Assembly (NCBI GenBank): GCA_016711605.1
Contig: JADJSS010000045.1
Location: forward strand, 186,001-250,000
DNA from: Saprospirales bacterium
GTDB taxonomy: Bacteria; Bacteroidota; Bacteroidia; Chitinophagales; JADIYW01
DNA length: 64,000 nucleotides
Direction: 5' to 3'
Below, piece by piece: positions 9,848 through 20,600 of this stretch (positions are counted from its first letter, which is position 1; each line of letters begins with the position of its first letter). Position numbers and translations under genes: made by a program. The notes under the pieces were generated by a model that saw only the letters and a program-made list of their open reading frames with translations, made no database searches and was not told the origin of the DNA.

Positions 9848-10339
9848 ATGAAATTTATTTTTGCATTTTTTCTTTCTGTAATTTTATTTTCTGCTTGTAA
9901 TCAATCATCATCTAATGATTATAAGAAAGGTTTCCAAGATGGTTATGCTGATGGTTTGAAAGTTGCAACAACAAATAACAATGTTGTTGTAAATCCAAAT
10001 CCAACAAGTAATAACCAAGATCCAAATTCAAATCCTACTACTCAAAAGAATAGAGATAGAAATGCAGATGGTGTTCCTCAACAAGCGATTACGGTTTTAG
10101 AGTATATCAAAAAAAATAATGCTGCACCAGATGGTTTTGTTGGTGGACGACATTTTGGAAACTATGAGCATTTATTGCCGGAACGCGATGCTGCTGGTAA
10201 TAGAATTAAATACCAAGAATGGGACGTGAATGCAGATAAACCGAATAAAAGTCGCGGTCCGCAACGTTTGGTTACTGGTAGCGATGGAAGAAGTTGGTTT
10301 ACCAATAATCACTACAAATCGTTTACACAAATCAAATAA
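9848..10339 (+). CDS. Lipoprotein with a guanyl-specific ribonuclease (RNase Sa/T1/N1) domain
   Basis: The N-terminus is a lipoprotein signal with Cys17 (LFSAC). A short GFQDGYADG motif and an Asn/Pro/Thr-rich linker (residues 42-72) follow. Residues 76-163 match the microbial ribonuclease N1/T1 fold as in RNase Sa: VPQQAITVLEYI, FGNYEHLLPERD, YQEWDV, GPQRLVTGSDGRSW and NNHYKSF. The three catalytic residues of that family align with Glu124, Arg140 and His155, so an active enzyme cleaving RNA after G is likely. It would be tethered to a membrane outside the cytoplasm. No barstar-like inhibitor is visible next door. It is followed 17 bp later by a thioredoxin-like gene. Confidence 0.83.
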   Translation: MKFIFAFFLSVILFSACNQSSSNDYKKGFQDGYADGLKVATTNNNVVVNPNPTSNNQDPNSNPTTQKNRDRNADGVPQQAITVLEYIKKNNAAPDGFVGGRHFGNYEHLLPERDAAGNRIKYQEWDVNADKPNKSRGPQRLVTGSDGRSWFTNNHYKSFTQIK

Positions 10340-10356
10340 TCGTTTTAAAAAATAAA

Positions 10357-10851
10357 ATGAATAAGAAAAAATATATACCATTTCTTTTGGCTGTAATCTT
10401 TGGAAACGTATTGTATTTTGTAGTGTTTAGCGGTAAACGCGCACCAAAAAATCCAATTGAAAAGACTACATTATTTGATGAACAAAATAATAAAATAGAT
10501 GCTTCAACTTTCACTGGAAAAGTGTTGATACTATCTTATTTTCAAACTTGGTGTGGTGATTGCAGAAAAGAGCAACCTGAATTGATGGAATTGCAAAAAC
10601 ATTTTGGCGATAAACTGAAAGTTGTAATGATTACAGATGAATCGTTTGATAAAGTAAATTCTATGAAAGCAGTTTTACCATCTGATTTAATTTTTTATAG
10701 AAGTGAAAAACCATTAAAAGAAATTGGAATACGTCGTTTTCCAACAACCTATTTAATCAATAAAAAAGGAGAGAAGGTTGAAGCAAAAGTAGAAGGCATT
10801 GATTGGTATAACGACGATATGATAAAAGAAATTGATGCTTTGATTATATAA
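10357..10851 (+). CDS. TlpA-family membrane-anchored thioredoxin-like protein
   Basis: 164 residues. One N-terminal membrane segment (residues 7-25) anchors the protein. The thioredoxin fold has the active-site pair Cys66 and Cys69 in WCGDC, followed by RKEQPEL, and the cis-Pro region in RRFPTTYLINKKG. It probably reduces or exchanges disulfides in the periplasm, as TlpA/ResA proteins do. It lies 17 bp after the ribonuclease lipoprotein and is likely in its operon. The ribonuclease domain has no cysteines, so a direct client relation is not supported. Confidence 0.85.
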   Translation: MNKKKYIPFLLAVIFGNVLYFVVFSGKRAPKNPIEKTTLFDEQNNKIDASTFTGKVLILSYFQTWCGDCRKEQPELMELQKHFGDKLKVVMITDESFDKVNSMKAVLPSDLIFYRSEKPLKEIGIRRFPTTYLINKKGEKVEAKVEGIDWYNDDMIKEIDALII

Positions 10852-10872
10852 TGTAAAAAGTTTTATCAATAT

Positions 10873-10905
10873 AAAATGCCGAATAATTTATTCGGCATTT
10901 TTTTT
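10873..10905. terminator. Bidirectional intrinsic terminator
   Basis: A 14-bp perfect stem (10873-10886 with 10888-10901; core atgccgaat/attcggcat) has an A-run on the left and T8 on the right. It sits between the convergent thioredoxin gene and the M4 protease and can serve both. Confidence 0.85.
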
Positions 10906-10924
10906 ATTCTGATTTAAAAAAGAA

Positions 10925-13919
10925 TTATAGTTTTATAAAAACCTTACTTGCTTCACCTTGATCTGTTGTAATGTGTACAATGTAATTTCCTTTCGCCAAT
11001 GCCGAAACATCTATGCTTTTATTTGTTTCAACAAAAGTTGTATTCATTAATTCACCAGCTAAATTATAAACCGTAACCTGAATATTCGTATTGTTTTTCA
11101 ATTCAATAAACAATTTATCATTCATAGGATTTGGATAAATAGATAATTCAATAGCTGATTTTTTATTATTAACACCTAAAATTCTGGTGCCTTTTGAAAA
11201 CCAAGTTGGCCATTTTGCATCATTAATAATCGCTGTTGCAGATGAAGAAACACCTGTAATTTTATCAGCATTTAAATTAATCAAACCTACCACTTGCTTG
11301 CTGTTAGCTGTACTTGTAAATGCAATTTTATTATCTAATGGCGAATATGTTGGAGTTCCTAATTCACCATTATCAAACACAGTTCCGATGTCACCTGTTT
11401 CCAAATTTACACCATACATAATATTTTTATTGGTGTTAGAGTTGATGTAATCAAACGAAATAATATACGGTGAATTTTTAGAATATGTTGGATTTCCTAT
11501 ACTTTCACCTGCTTCTAAATTTGAAAATAGTTTAAAAATTGTACCATTTCCTAAAGAGTTTGTTGTGTTGTTCCAAACTTTTATAATACCTAAATCCCAA
11601 AAATCTAAATCTGCAGCTGTAGAAGATCGTATTACGTTATACGAATCATATAATACATTCTCACCAGAAAAATCCCATTCTAAAACATCAGCATATCTTG
11701 CTCCACCAGAATTTAAACCTTGCGCGGTCGTAGGATTGTATAATCTAAATTTTGTCCAACTGCTGCCACCAAATTTAAATACATAGATTGCTGTATCAAT
11801 TGAAGTGGAAACAGCTGCTAATTTTGTTCCGTCTTTAGAAATAGCAACATTGTCCCAAAATCCATCAGTAGTTAATTGTGTTTGTGTAAATGGTGATGTT
11901 AATGCAACAGCATAAATATTATGGTCTGTAGCACCAACAAAATAAGCAAACGCACCATTATCAGTAACGGTTGCTTTTCTGTTTAATACACGTTGCGATA
12001 ATGGTTGAAAAGACGTTGCAGCAGAAGTAGTAAGGTATAATGTATTTGCATCTGTATTGTCTGTGTTTACAATTAGCAAACCTTCAGCACCTGTATTAGT
12101 TGGTACATTGTTTTGATACGTTCCACCATTACCATCAAAAATTTCAACAGCATCAAAAGATTGTTTAACTACTGTTACTTCGTTTGAACCTGCACCATGA
12201 ATATCTGTTGCCGCTTTTACAACAGCAATTCTTAAGTCAATAAATTTAGATGATTTTGTCAGGTATGATGAAAGTGCTTTGTAATAAATTTGTTCTGCTT
12301 TTGCTTTGGTGATAGAATTTGCGATTAAATAAAATGCTTTATTTGGTATACCACTATTGATATGCACACCGCCATTATCTTGTGTACCTGTATATTTTTC
12401 TGATACTTTGGCTGGTTGATAACCTGGACTACTTAATGAAGTTCCACCATTGTGTGGATCTTGCATATCGCGTAATGCGCCTGATGGAAACGCAGAAAGA
12501 TTCACCACATCAACACCAATCTTATAATTAGTTCTACCTGTTCCATCAATTAAAACACCAAATACATCAGCCATCGATTCGTTGATAGCACCTGATTCAC
12601 CTTGGTATTCTAAGTTAGCCGTATTTTGTACGACACCATGTGTCATTTCGTGGCCGCCAACATCCAAACCTCTTGCTAATGGTTTAAATGAAGTTTGTCC
12701 GTTGCCATAAAACATATATTGTCCGTTCCAAAAAGCATTATCCAAATTGCCGCCATTATCGCCGGCAACATTGATAAAAGAAACCACATCACCACCTTTT
12801 CCATCAATAGAATTTCTGTTGAATTTTGTTTTAAAATAATCAAAAGCAATTGATGCATTGTTGTGTGCAGAAACCGCAGTTGGTGTCCAACCTGTGTTTG
12901 AAGCAGTTGTGATATCTTCATAAGATGGATTATTCAGATTCGTGTTTTGCAGATCCAATGTTACAATAGTACCTTTGCCTGCAACAGGCAATGTGCTGTT
13001 AGACCCAGTAAACATGGACTTCGTAGCGTTTATCAAATAGTATTTGCTGTTTGCATTAAACGTGTTTATGGTTTTAGATACACCTTTCAAATCATTGGCA
13101 ACAGCAGTAGCAGGACCAACAGCACACGTGTTGTCATACTTGTTTAAAATAGCACCTGTTTTTCCATCTATAAAATATTCCCAATGATGCATAATATTTG
13201 GACGAACTGAAATATGCCAAGCTAGTTTTACATCGTTTATATTGTTTGGATTTGGCAATAAGATTTGTTCAGCAACAAAATTTTTGAAACTAAATCTGTT
13301 GTCGGTTTGATTATTTGGTTCAACAAAAGTGAATAATTTTTGCAGATCATTTTTTGCAATTTGTTCTGCGTTTGTTTGAGCGATGCTGTACTCAAAGTCA
13401 GTTAAAACAGGCGTTGCAACCGTTCTTCCATTAAAAGAAATTTCGCCATTCTTATAAATATGTAGCCATGCTTGTGCGCCATAAACTTCCAAACCATTTT
13501 TTTGTTTGTTGAATTTTTATATGTTGATTTTGCTGCGCATCTGTTTCAGAAGTGATTGTTTTAAATTCTGATTTTGCATCTTTTATTTTTAGAGCATCCT
13601 GAATTTCAGACAACACTTTTTCTTTAATATCTACCGTATTGGTTTTAGATGCAATGTTTGTAGAAAGTTTAATTCCATCAATTAAAATTGGCAAACCTGT
13701 TTCTTTATCTTTTATAACAGACCATTCCGGTTTTGTTACAGATACACTTCCTAAATAGAAATTAGTTGGTGATGAAGAAGTTTGTCCGTTGATGGTTTGA
13801 TACTGAAAAGATGGTTTTGCAGCAGTTCCTGTTTTTATTTTAGATGAAAATGCATTGTTGTTTTGTGCAACCGAAGTGCCAAGAACAAACATGCTTAAGA
13901 TAAATAGTAATTTTTTCAT
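10925..13919 (-). CDS. Secreted M4-family (thermolysin-like) metalloprotease with T9SS sorting domain (frame broken)
   Basis: Signal peptide (residues 1-18, ending TSVAQ), FTP/PepSY-type propeptide, then the M4 catalytic domain. The zinc motif is HEMTH (residues 281-285 of the downstream piece), with the third ligand Glu in GAINESMADVFG 20 residues on, and NGGVHINSGIPNKAFYLI carries the second conserved His. After it comes a beta-propeller-like region (KDGTKLAAVST, NKIAFTST) and a C-terminal T9SS type A sorting domain beginning IYPNPMNDKLF. The upstream piece (13452-13919) and downstream piece (to 13492) are joined if the A7 run at 13497-13503 is shortened by one, giving QTKNGLEVYGAQAW. I read this as one extracellular protease of about 998 residues. 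Confidence 0.9.
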
Positions 13920-13930
13920 GAGTTATAGTT

Positions 13931-14365
13931 TTATTTTTTTATGATTACTTGCGAAAGTTCTGTATATAATTCTGTAATTTCTTTAGAAGGTTGCACTTGA
14001 TTATTTCCCCAAATTTGTTTCGTAGCAGCATCTCCTTTTCCGTAGCCAAGTGTATAATAGATGTTTCCCGGATCATTGATGGTAGGTTTCGACCAATCAA
14101 TTTTTGCTGCTTTTTCAAACAAGATTTTTGCCTGTTTTTTAGAAATGCTGTTAAATTTTGTAGTTGTCATAGTTGCCAAACCAGTTGATACAAATACTTG
14201 TCCATTTTCTAAAATAGAATATGTAGTTTCGGTTCCAGCAAAGTCACCACCAGAGCCAAATGAAATAATATTGTTTTTGTAATCATTCAATGAAGCAACT
14301 TTTTATTAGTTCTTGCAACTGCAAATAGAAAGTAAAATAGTTAGTAAGTGTAAATATTTTGTCAT
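13931..14365 (-). CDS. Small lipoprotein-like protein of unknown function, start interrupted by tandem stops
   Basis: The body (13931-14290) has SFGSGGDFAGTETTYSILENGQVF and a C-terminal helix. Upstream in the same frame, the ATG at 14363-14365 begins a lipoprotein signal (MTKYLHLLTILLSICSCKN), but two adjacent TAA codons separate it from the body. One added A and one removed A around 14300-14310 would restore CKKLIKVASLNDY. This suggests two compensating indels, though true stop codons cannot be excluded. It lies 11 bp upstream of the M4 protease on the same strand, so the two may be co-transcribed. Function unknown. Confidence 0.6.
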
Positions 14366-14556
14366 ACTTATGTAATTCTAATTTTCAATAAAGTTAAACA
14401 TAATTCATATTAAAATTAGAGAATAATTTTGAATTCATAACAACCGAAAAAATGTCTGAACCATGTTTTTTGATTAAATGATTGCATGGTTTTTCTTTTG
14501 TCTTCTTATTGTTCCGATACTTTGGAACTTTTCTAGTTCAAATTATAAGTCTTCTT

Positions 14557-15531
14557 TTATTTCAAACTCTCTTTAATTCTTTTCATTGACTCTTCATAAC
14601 AAATTTTAGAAATCCAACCCAACTCTGTTCTTGCCTTTTCTGTCGAAACCGTTCTGTTCATTCCTGTTGCCTGCACCGATTTTTTTGCTAATGGTGGATT
14701 TTTTCCAAACAAAGGAAACACCGTTTCAGCAATGCTTGCAACAGTATAAGCAACTTTAAAAGGAATAGAACTACCTACGGTTTTATTTTTCATAGCAGCC
14801 AAATCTGTAAAATATTGTTTCCACGAAACATGCCAATCATCCATAAAAAAGTAGGTTTGATTGCGCGCAATATCTTTTATCATACACAAAAAAATACCAT
14901 TCGCTAAATTAGTAGCATCTATTAAACACGCAGGTTGTTTGCCATTGTCAATTAATTTTAAACCTACAGGTGTATCAATTCTTTTCAGTGGCTCCGTTAC
15001 CCAAACGCTATCTTTTCCAATTACCGCAGACGGACGAATAATCGTATAGAAAATATGGTGTTGAGTGCAGAAATCTTTCACTAAAGTTTCCGTATCAATT
15101 TTCGCATCATCGTAGTGAACACCTGTTTTTACTAATGGAGTCGTTTCATCAGGAATGATTTTATTTCTGTCAATTCCACTTGCCACACCAACCGAACTTA
15201 CATAAATAAAATGTTTCACCTTGTTTTGCAATGCATCTTTCAATAAAAAATGAGTAGCATCATAATGTGCAGTATAGAAATCTTTTTTTGTACCGTAATC
15301 AATCACTTTGGCTGCACTATGTACCACAACTTCGCAATCTTTTGTGATGTTTTTAATAGCATTTTTATCGCAAATATCTGCTTGAAAAAGATCAATTCCA
15401 TTCGATAAATATTCTTCCATATTTCTATTGGTAAAATGATGACCTCGAATATCAGTATATTTATTTTCCAACAAAACATACATCAAATGCTTGCCAATTA
15501 AACCTGTTATTCCTGTGATGAGTATTTTCAT
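14557..15531 (-). CDS. NAD(P)-dependent epimerase/dehydratase, 3-beta-HSD-like
   Basis: 324 residues with the extended SDR motif GITGLIG at residues 7-13. VVVHSAAKV and YVSSVGVASG place the catalytic Ser around 112, and YDDAK supplies Tyr140 and Lys144. The C-terminal region (ARTELGW near the end) is typical of dihydroflavonol reductase/3-beta-hydroxysteroid dehydrogenase-like proteins. The substrate is unknown. It follows the DUF255 gene on the same strand with a 12-bp gap, so the two are probably one operon. Confidence 0.85.
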   Translation of the reverse strand: MKILITGITGLIGKHLMYVLLENKYTDIRGHHFTNRNMEEYLSNGIDLFQADICDKNAIKNITKDCEVVVHSAAKVIDYGTKKDFYTAHYDATHFLLKDALQNKVKHFIYVSSVGVASGIDRNKIIPDETTPLVKTGVHYDDAKIDTETLVKDFCTQHHIFYTIIRPSAVIGKDSVWVTEPLKRIDTPVGLKLIDNGKQPACLIDATNLANGIFLCMIKDIARNQTYFFMDDWHVSWKQYFTDLAAMKNKTVGSSIPFKVAYTVASIAETVFPLFGKNPPLAKKSVQATGMNRTVSTEKARTELGWISKICYEESMKRIKESLK

Positions 15532-15543
15532 GTAATTTTATCT

Positions 15544-17546
15544 TTATTTTATTAATTTCATCGCTTCCTCAACACTTTCAACTGGTAACAAACATGCTTT
15601 GTTTTTGCAAACATAAATGAGTGTTTTTTCTTTTACAAATCTGTCTTTAAATAAAGGTAGTTCACTTCTTGTCTCGCTGGCTGCAATTAATACGTTTGGT
15701 AAGTAATTTCGTGAAATTTGTTGAAGTAGTTGTCTCGCATCTTTTCCAATAATAATCAATTCTGTTTGTTGGTATAAATTCATATCTAATAAGATTGCCC
15801 AATTAGAATAGAAAGGTGGGTTTTTAAGCACATCATCTAACACATTATTCAGCATTGTTGATGCCATTTTTTCGTATTCAGGCATATCAAAGAATTTACT
15901 CAGCAATAACAAGTTTTTTGCCATCGCTGAGTTAGAAGACGGAATTACATTGTCGCTACTTTCCATACTTCGTGCTACTAATTTTTCATCAATATCAGAA
16001 GTAAAATAAAACATGCCGCTAGTTTTGTCATAAAAATGTGCGATAGCATATTCCATAAAATGTAACGCTTCATTTAGATATTGTTCATTCATCGTAATTG
16101 AATACAATGCCATCAAACTATCCATAAAATAAGCATAATCAGGTAAAAATGCGTTGATGTTAGAAATGCCATTTTTATAATTTCTGTTTAAACGATAATC
16201 ATCTTGTTTGCAGTGTTGCAGAATAAATTCGGTGATAGAAATAGCTTTGTTTAGATAGTTTTCATCACCAATTGCTTGGTAACAATCAGCTAAACCTTTA
16301 ATAAAAAGTGCATTCCATTCTGTCAAAATCTTATCATCTAAATTCGGACGAATTTTTGCTTTTCTTTTTTCAAATAAAAGCTGATGAATAGTATTTAATT
16401 TTTCCTGAAATATTTCATTGGTGATGCCATACTTTTCCATAAAATATTCATGGTCATTCGTACGAAACAATACATTCATTCCATGTTCAAAATTTCCTTC
16501 TTTTTCAATGTTATAAAGATCTTTTATAAAGTCAAAATCAGTTCCTAATATTTCTTTTAGTTCGTCATAATGCCAGCAATAAAATTTGCCTTCAACACCT
16601 TCGCTATCGGCATCCAAGGATGCATATATTCCACCTTTTTTATCCGTCATTTCTCTGTCAATCCATCCAATCGTTTTTTCAATCACACTCTTATACATCG
16701 GTCGTTTCGTAAGTTGATAGCCATGCGCATAAACCGTTAATAATTGAGCATTGTCATAAAGCATCTTCTCAAAATGCGGAACTTTCCAAAATGCATCTAC
16801 ACTATAGCGTGCAAAGCCACCACCAATCACATCATACAAACCACCAAACGCCATTTTTTTGAGTGTTGTTTTTAAATAAGCTGAAATAGAATCATCAGCA
16901 ATATGTTGCTGTAGACGATATAAAAATTCAAGCGTGTTCGGCATCATAAATTTTGGCGCACCTTTGCGTCCACCAAAATCATAATCGAGTTTATCTTTCC
17001 AGTTTTCCCAAATAATTTCTAGATAACGTTTATCAATCGTTCGTTCATTCTGGTTCAATGAAATCAAATCAATTTCCTGCAATCCTTTAGTGATGCGTGT
17101 TGCCTGATCAATTATTTTTTGTGGTTCTTTTTTATAAATATCAGCAAAATAAAGCAACGCATTTATCCATTTATCTTTTGGGAAATAAGTGCCTGCAAAA
17201 AAAGGTTTACCATCAGGCAAACAAAGAACATTCAAAGGCCAGCACCGTGACCAGTTGTTATCATGGCACAATTCATATAAATCTGGTCAATGTCTGGTCG
17301 CTCTTCTCTATCTACTTTAATCGAAACGAAATGCTCATTCATCACTTTTGCCACCGTTTCATCTTCAAAACTTTCATGTTCCATCACATGACACCAATGA
17401 CAAGCAGCATAACCAACCGAAACTAAAACTAATTTATTTTCATGATGTGCAATTTTAAGTGCTTCTTTACCAAATGGATACCAATCTACGGGATTGTTTT
17501 TGTGTTGTAGTAAATAAGGCGATGTTTCGTTTTGCAGCTGATTCAT
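15544..17546 (-). CDS. DUF255 / thioredoxin-domain protein (YyaL/SPATA20 family), frame broken
   Basis: The N-terminal 104 residues hold the family start NETSPYLLQHKNNPVDW and the thioredoxin motif CHWC in GYAACHWCHVMEHESFED. The rest is an (alpha/alpha) six-hairpin glycosidase-like region with GGFARYSVDAFWKVPHFEKM and a DADSEG motif. The N-part ends TTGHGAGL and the C-part begins in another frame. Restoring one base near 17243 (one C on the plus strand) gives TTGHGGWPLNVLCLPDGKPFF, exactly the family sequence, so this is one gene of about 667 residues. The biochemical role of the family is unsettled. Confidence 0.9.
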
Positions 17547-17616
17547 AAAAGGTAATTTTAAACATATTAATTGAATTTTAAATGATGCCTGTATTGCAAT
17601 TAATTATTCAAAGCTA

Positions 17617-17647
17617 TTTGATAAAGTTGATATTAACGTTATATTTG
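17617..17647 (+). promoter_or_regulatory. Bacteroidota-type promoter for the large M43 protease
   Basis: TTTG at 17617-17620, 19 bases, then TATATTTG at 17640-17647. This matches the -33 TTTG / -7 TAnnTTTG consensus for the Bacteroidota primary sigma factor. Transcription would begin near 17653, about 13 bases before the ATG at 17666. Confidence 0.75.
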
Positions 17648-17665
17648 TATTGAAATATCTTAAAA

Positions 17666-20600
17666 ATGACAAAAAAATTACTCTTATTAGTTCCTTTCTT
17701 ATTATTAATGATTGGAAATTCATTTTCTGTTGACAAACCAACAAGTAAAGGTTGGTGTGGATCAGAAAAACCAAATGTTGAATGGGAAAATCAAATTCAA
17801 CGTATTATCCAAATGCAACAAGCACAACATGCAGCAAATGGTAGAGAACAGCAAATTTCTTACACAATTCCAGTTATTGTTCATATTTGTTATTATCAAA
17901 ATACAACTTCACAAAACATTTCTGCAACGAGAGTACAACAGCAGTTAACTACATTAAATAATGATTACGCTGGTACAGGTTTAAATAGTGGCAGTTTGCC
18001 ATCTGCATTTGCCGCAGTAAAAGCAAACTCCAATATTACATTTTGCTTGGCAAAATTAGATTTGAATAATAATGTTTTAGCTGAGCCAGGTATTGAACGA
18101 ATTAACGGAAATACACGTGGCTGGGGAAACCCTGGAACTACTGGTTGGGCAAGAGATTTAATTGATGGTACAATAAAAAAAACAACAATTTGGGATCCAA
18201 ATTATTACTTAAATATTTGGGTAGTTCCTGGTATTGAAACCACAGGAACAGGTACTATTCTAGGTTATGCAACATTCCCAGGTATGTCAGGTTTAGGTGG
18301 AATGCCAACTGGTGCAGGTAACGAATTAAATGATGGTTTTGTTTGCAGAGCAAGTTATTTTGGTAATAATGGTGCAAGTTTAGGAAGAACATCAACACAT
18401 GAAATTGGTCACTGGTTAGGTTTACGCCATATTTGGGGTGATGATAGTTGTGGAACTGATTATGTTGATGATACTCCAACAGCTTTAGAAGAAAATTATA
18501 CTTGCTACACTGCACCTCATATTACTTGTGGCAATGCACCAGCTGGTGACATGTTTCAAAATTTTATGGATTACACAGGTGATAACTGTATGGCTTTATT
18601 TACAAATGGTCAATCAGCAAGATTTCAGGCAGTTATGCAAAATGCAGATTTTAGAAAAAACTTGCCAAATTCACCTGTTTGTGATACCGTAAAACAAAAA
18701 CCGGTAGCTAAATTTACATCTTTACTTCAAAATGCTGCTTTATGTGCTACTACAAAAACTTATAACTTTACAGATAAATCTTTATTTGCACCGACATCAT
18801 GGAGTTGGACATTTCAAGGTGGAACTCCTGCAACATCAAATGTGAAAAATCCAAGCGGTATTTCATTCAATACACCTGGTTTTCATGACGTTACTCTAAC
18901 TGTTACCAATAACAGAGGTTCACATTCTGTTACTCAACAAATAAATGTTCCATTTATTGGTAATGCTTCTTTTCCTTTCTCAGAAAATTTTGAAAGTGCA
19001 TATTTTCCACCATTAGGTTGGGATATTTTTAACAGAAACGGAAGTCCAGCAGTTAATTGGGATGTTCGTAATGGATATAGTGGTTATGGCATCGGTAATA
19101 GATCTATGATTTTTGACAATACAACATTGGATGGAAAATATAAGAAAGATGATATTATGACTCCAAAGATTAACTTAACTGGTATTACAGAAGCAAAATT
19201 GAAATTTGATATTGCTTATGCACCATTCTTTGGAGATGCTGGTGCAGGTGTTGATCAGTTTTTGTGGGATACTTTAGAAGTTTTAATTACAGATAATTGT
19301 CAAGGCACTACGCAAAGTATCTATAGAAAAGGAGAAACTAACTTAGCAACTTTTCCTGCTGGTTTAGGTCCAGAATTTTATCCTGCTGCAAATCAATGGA
19401 GATCAGATACAGTTGTAATACCTGCAGCATACTTAAACAAACCAAATGTTCAATTAATTTTTAGAAATTATGGTGCTTATGGTCATACAATTTACGTTGA
19501 TAATATAAACTTATTCTCACCTGTAACCACACCTACAGTAACTTCAAGTTTCACGGCTAGTGACACGGTAGTATGTATCGGAGGAAGTTTAACGTTTACG
19601 AGTACATCAACGACAGCCAACGGAGGTGTTTTAGATTCAATAAGATGGACGTTGCCAGGAGGCACACCATCAACTTCAACAAGTAGCTCAGTGAGTCCTG
19701 TGTTTAATACAGTAGGCAATTATACTATTAGCTTAGTAGCGTACACACATAATGGAGCGACAGTAATAGCAAGTACAGTAGCTACCAAATCAATCCGAGT
19801 ACGACCAAATGCGTCGATAACCTTAAGCTCAGCAGCGGGCACGAATGCACAAGTAAAATGTGTAAATACGGCTATTACAGCGATTACCTATTCAGTAGGA
19901 GGTGGTGGTACAGGTGCAGGCGTAACGGGTTTACCAGCAGGAGTAACAGGTGGTTTTGCAGGTGGAGTGTTTACGATAAGTGGAACACCAACAGCTACAG
20001 GAACATTTAACTATACGGTAACGACGACAGGAACTTGTACGCAAGCAACTGCAGTGGGAAGCATAACAGTGAATCCAAATTCTACGATATCGTTAAGCTC
20101 AGCAGCAGGCACGAATGCACAAGTAAAATGTGTAAATACGGCTATTACAGCGATTACCTATTCAGTAGGTGGTAGTGGCACAGGCGCAGGCGTAACAGGT
20201 TTACCAGCAGGCGTAACGGGAAGCTTTGCAGGTGGAGTGTTTACGATAAGTGGTGCACCAACGGCAACAGGGACGTTTAACTATACAGTAACGACTACAG
20301 GTGGTTCATGTACACAGGCAACTGCAACAGGTACATTGACAATCAATGGAAATTCTACGATAACATTAACCTCTGCATCAGGCACAGACGCACAAACTAA
20401 GTGTAGTGGTACAGCAATCACGAATATTACGTATTCAGTAGGAGGTAGTGGCACAGGCGCAGGTGTAACAGGTCTTCCAGCAGGTGTAACAGGAAGCTTT
20501 GCAGGCGGTGTGTTCACGATAAGTGGAACACCAAGTGCAACAGGTACGTTTAACTATACAGTAACTACTACAGGCGGATCATGTACACAAGCAACTGCGA

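Noticed and set aside
9763..9848. A short plus-strand frame (MSISVRTPYSND, about 28 codons) before the ribonuclease gene
   Set aside because: Too short to support and without a recognisable motif; it may be leader sequence.
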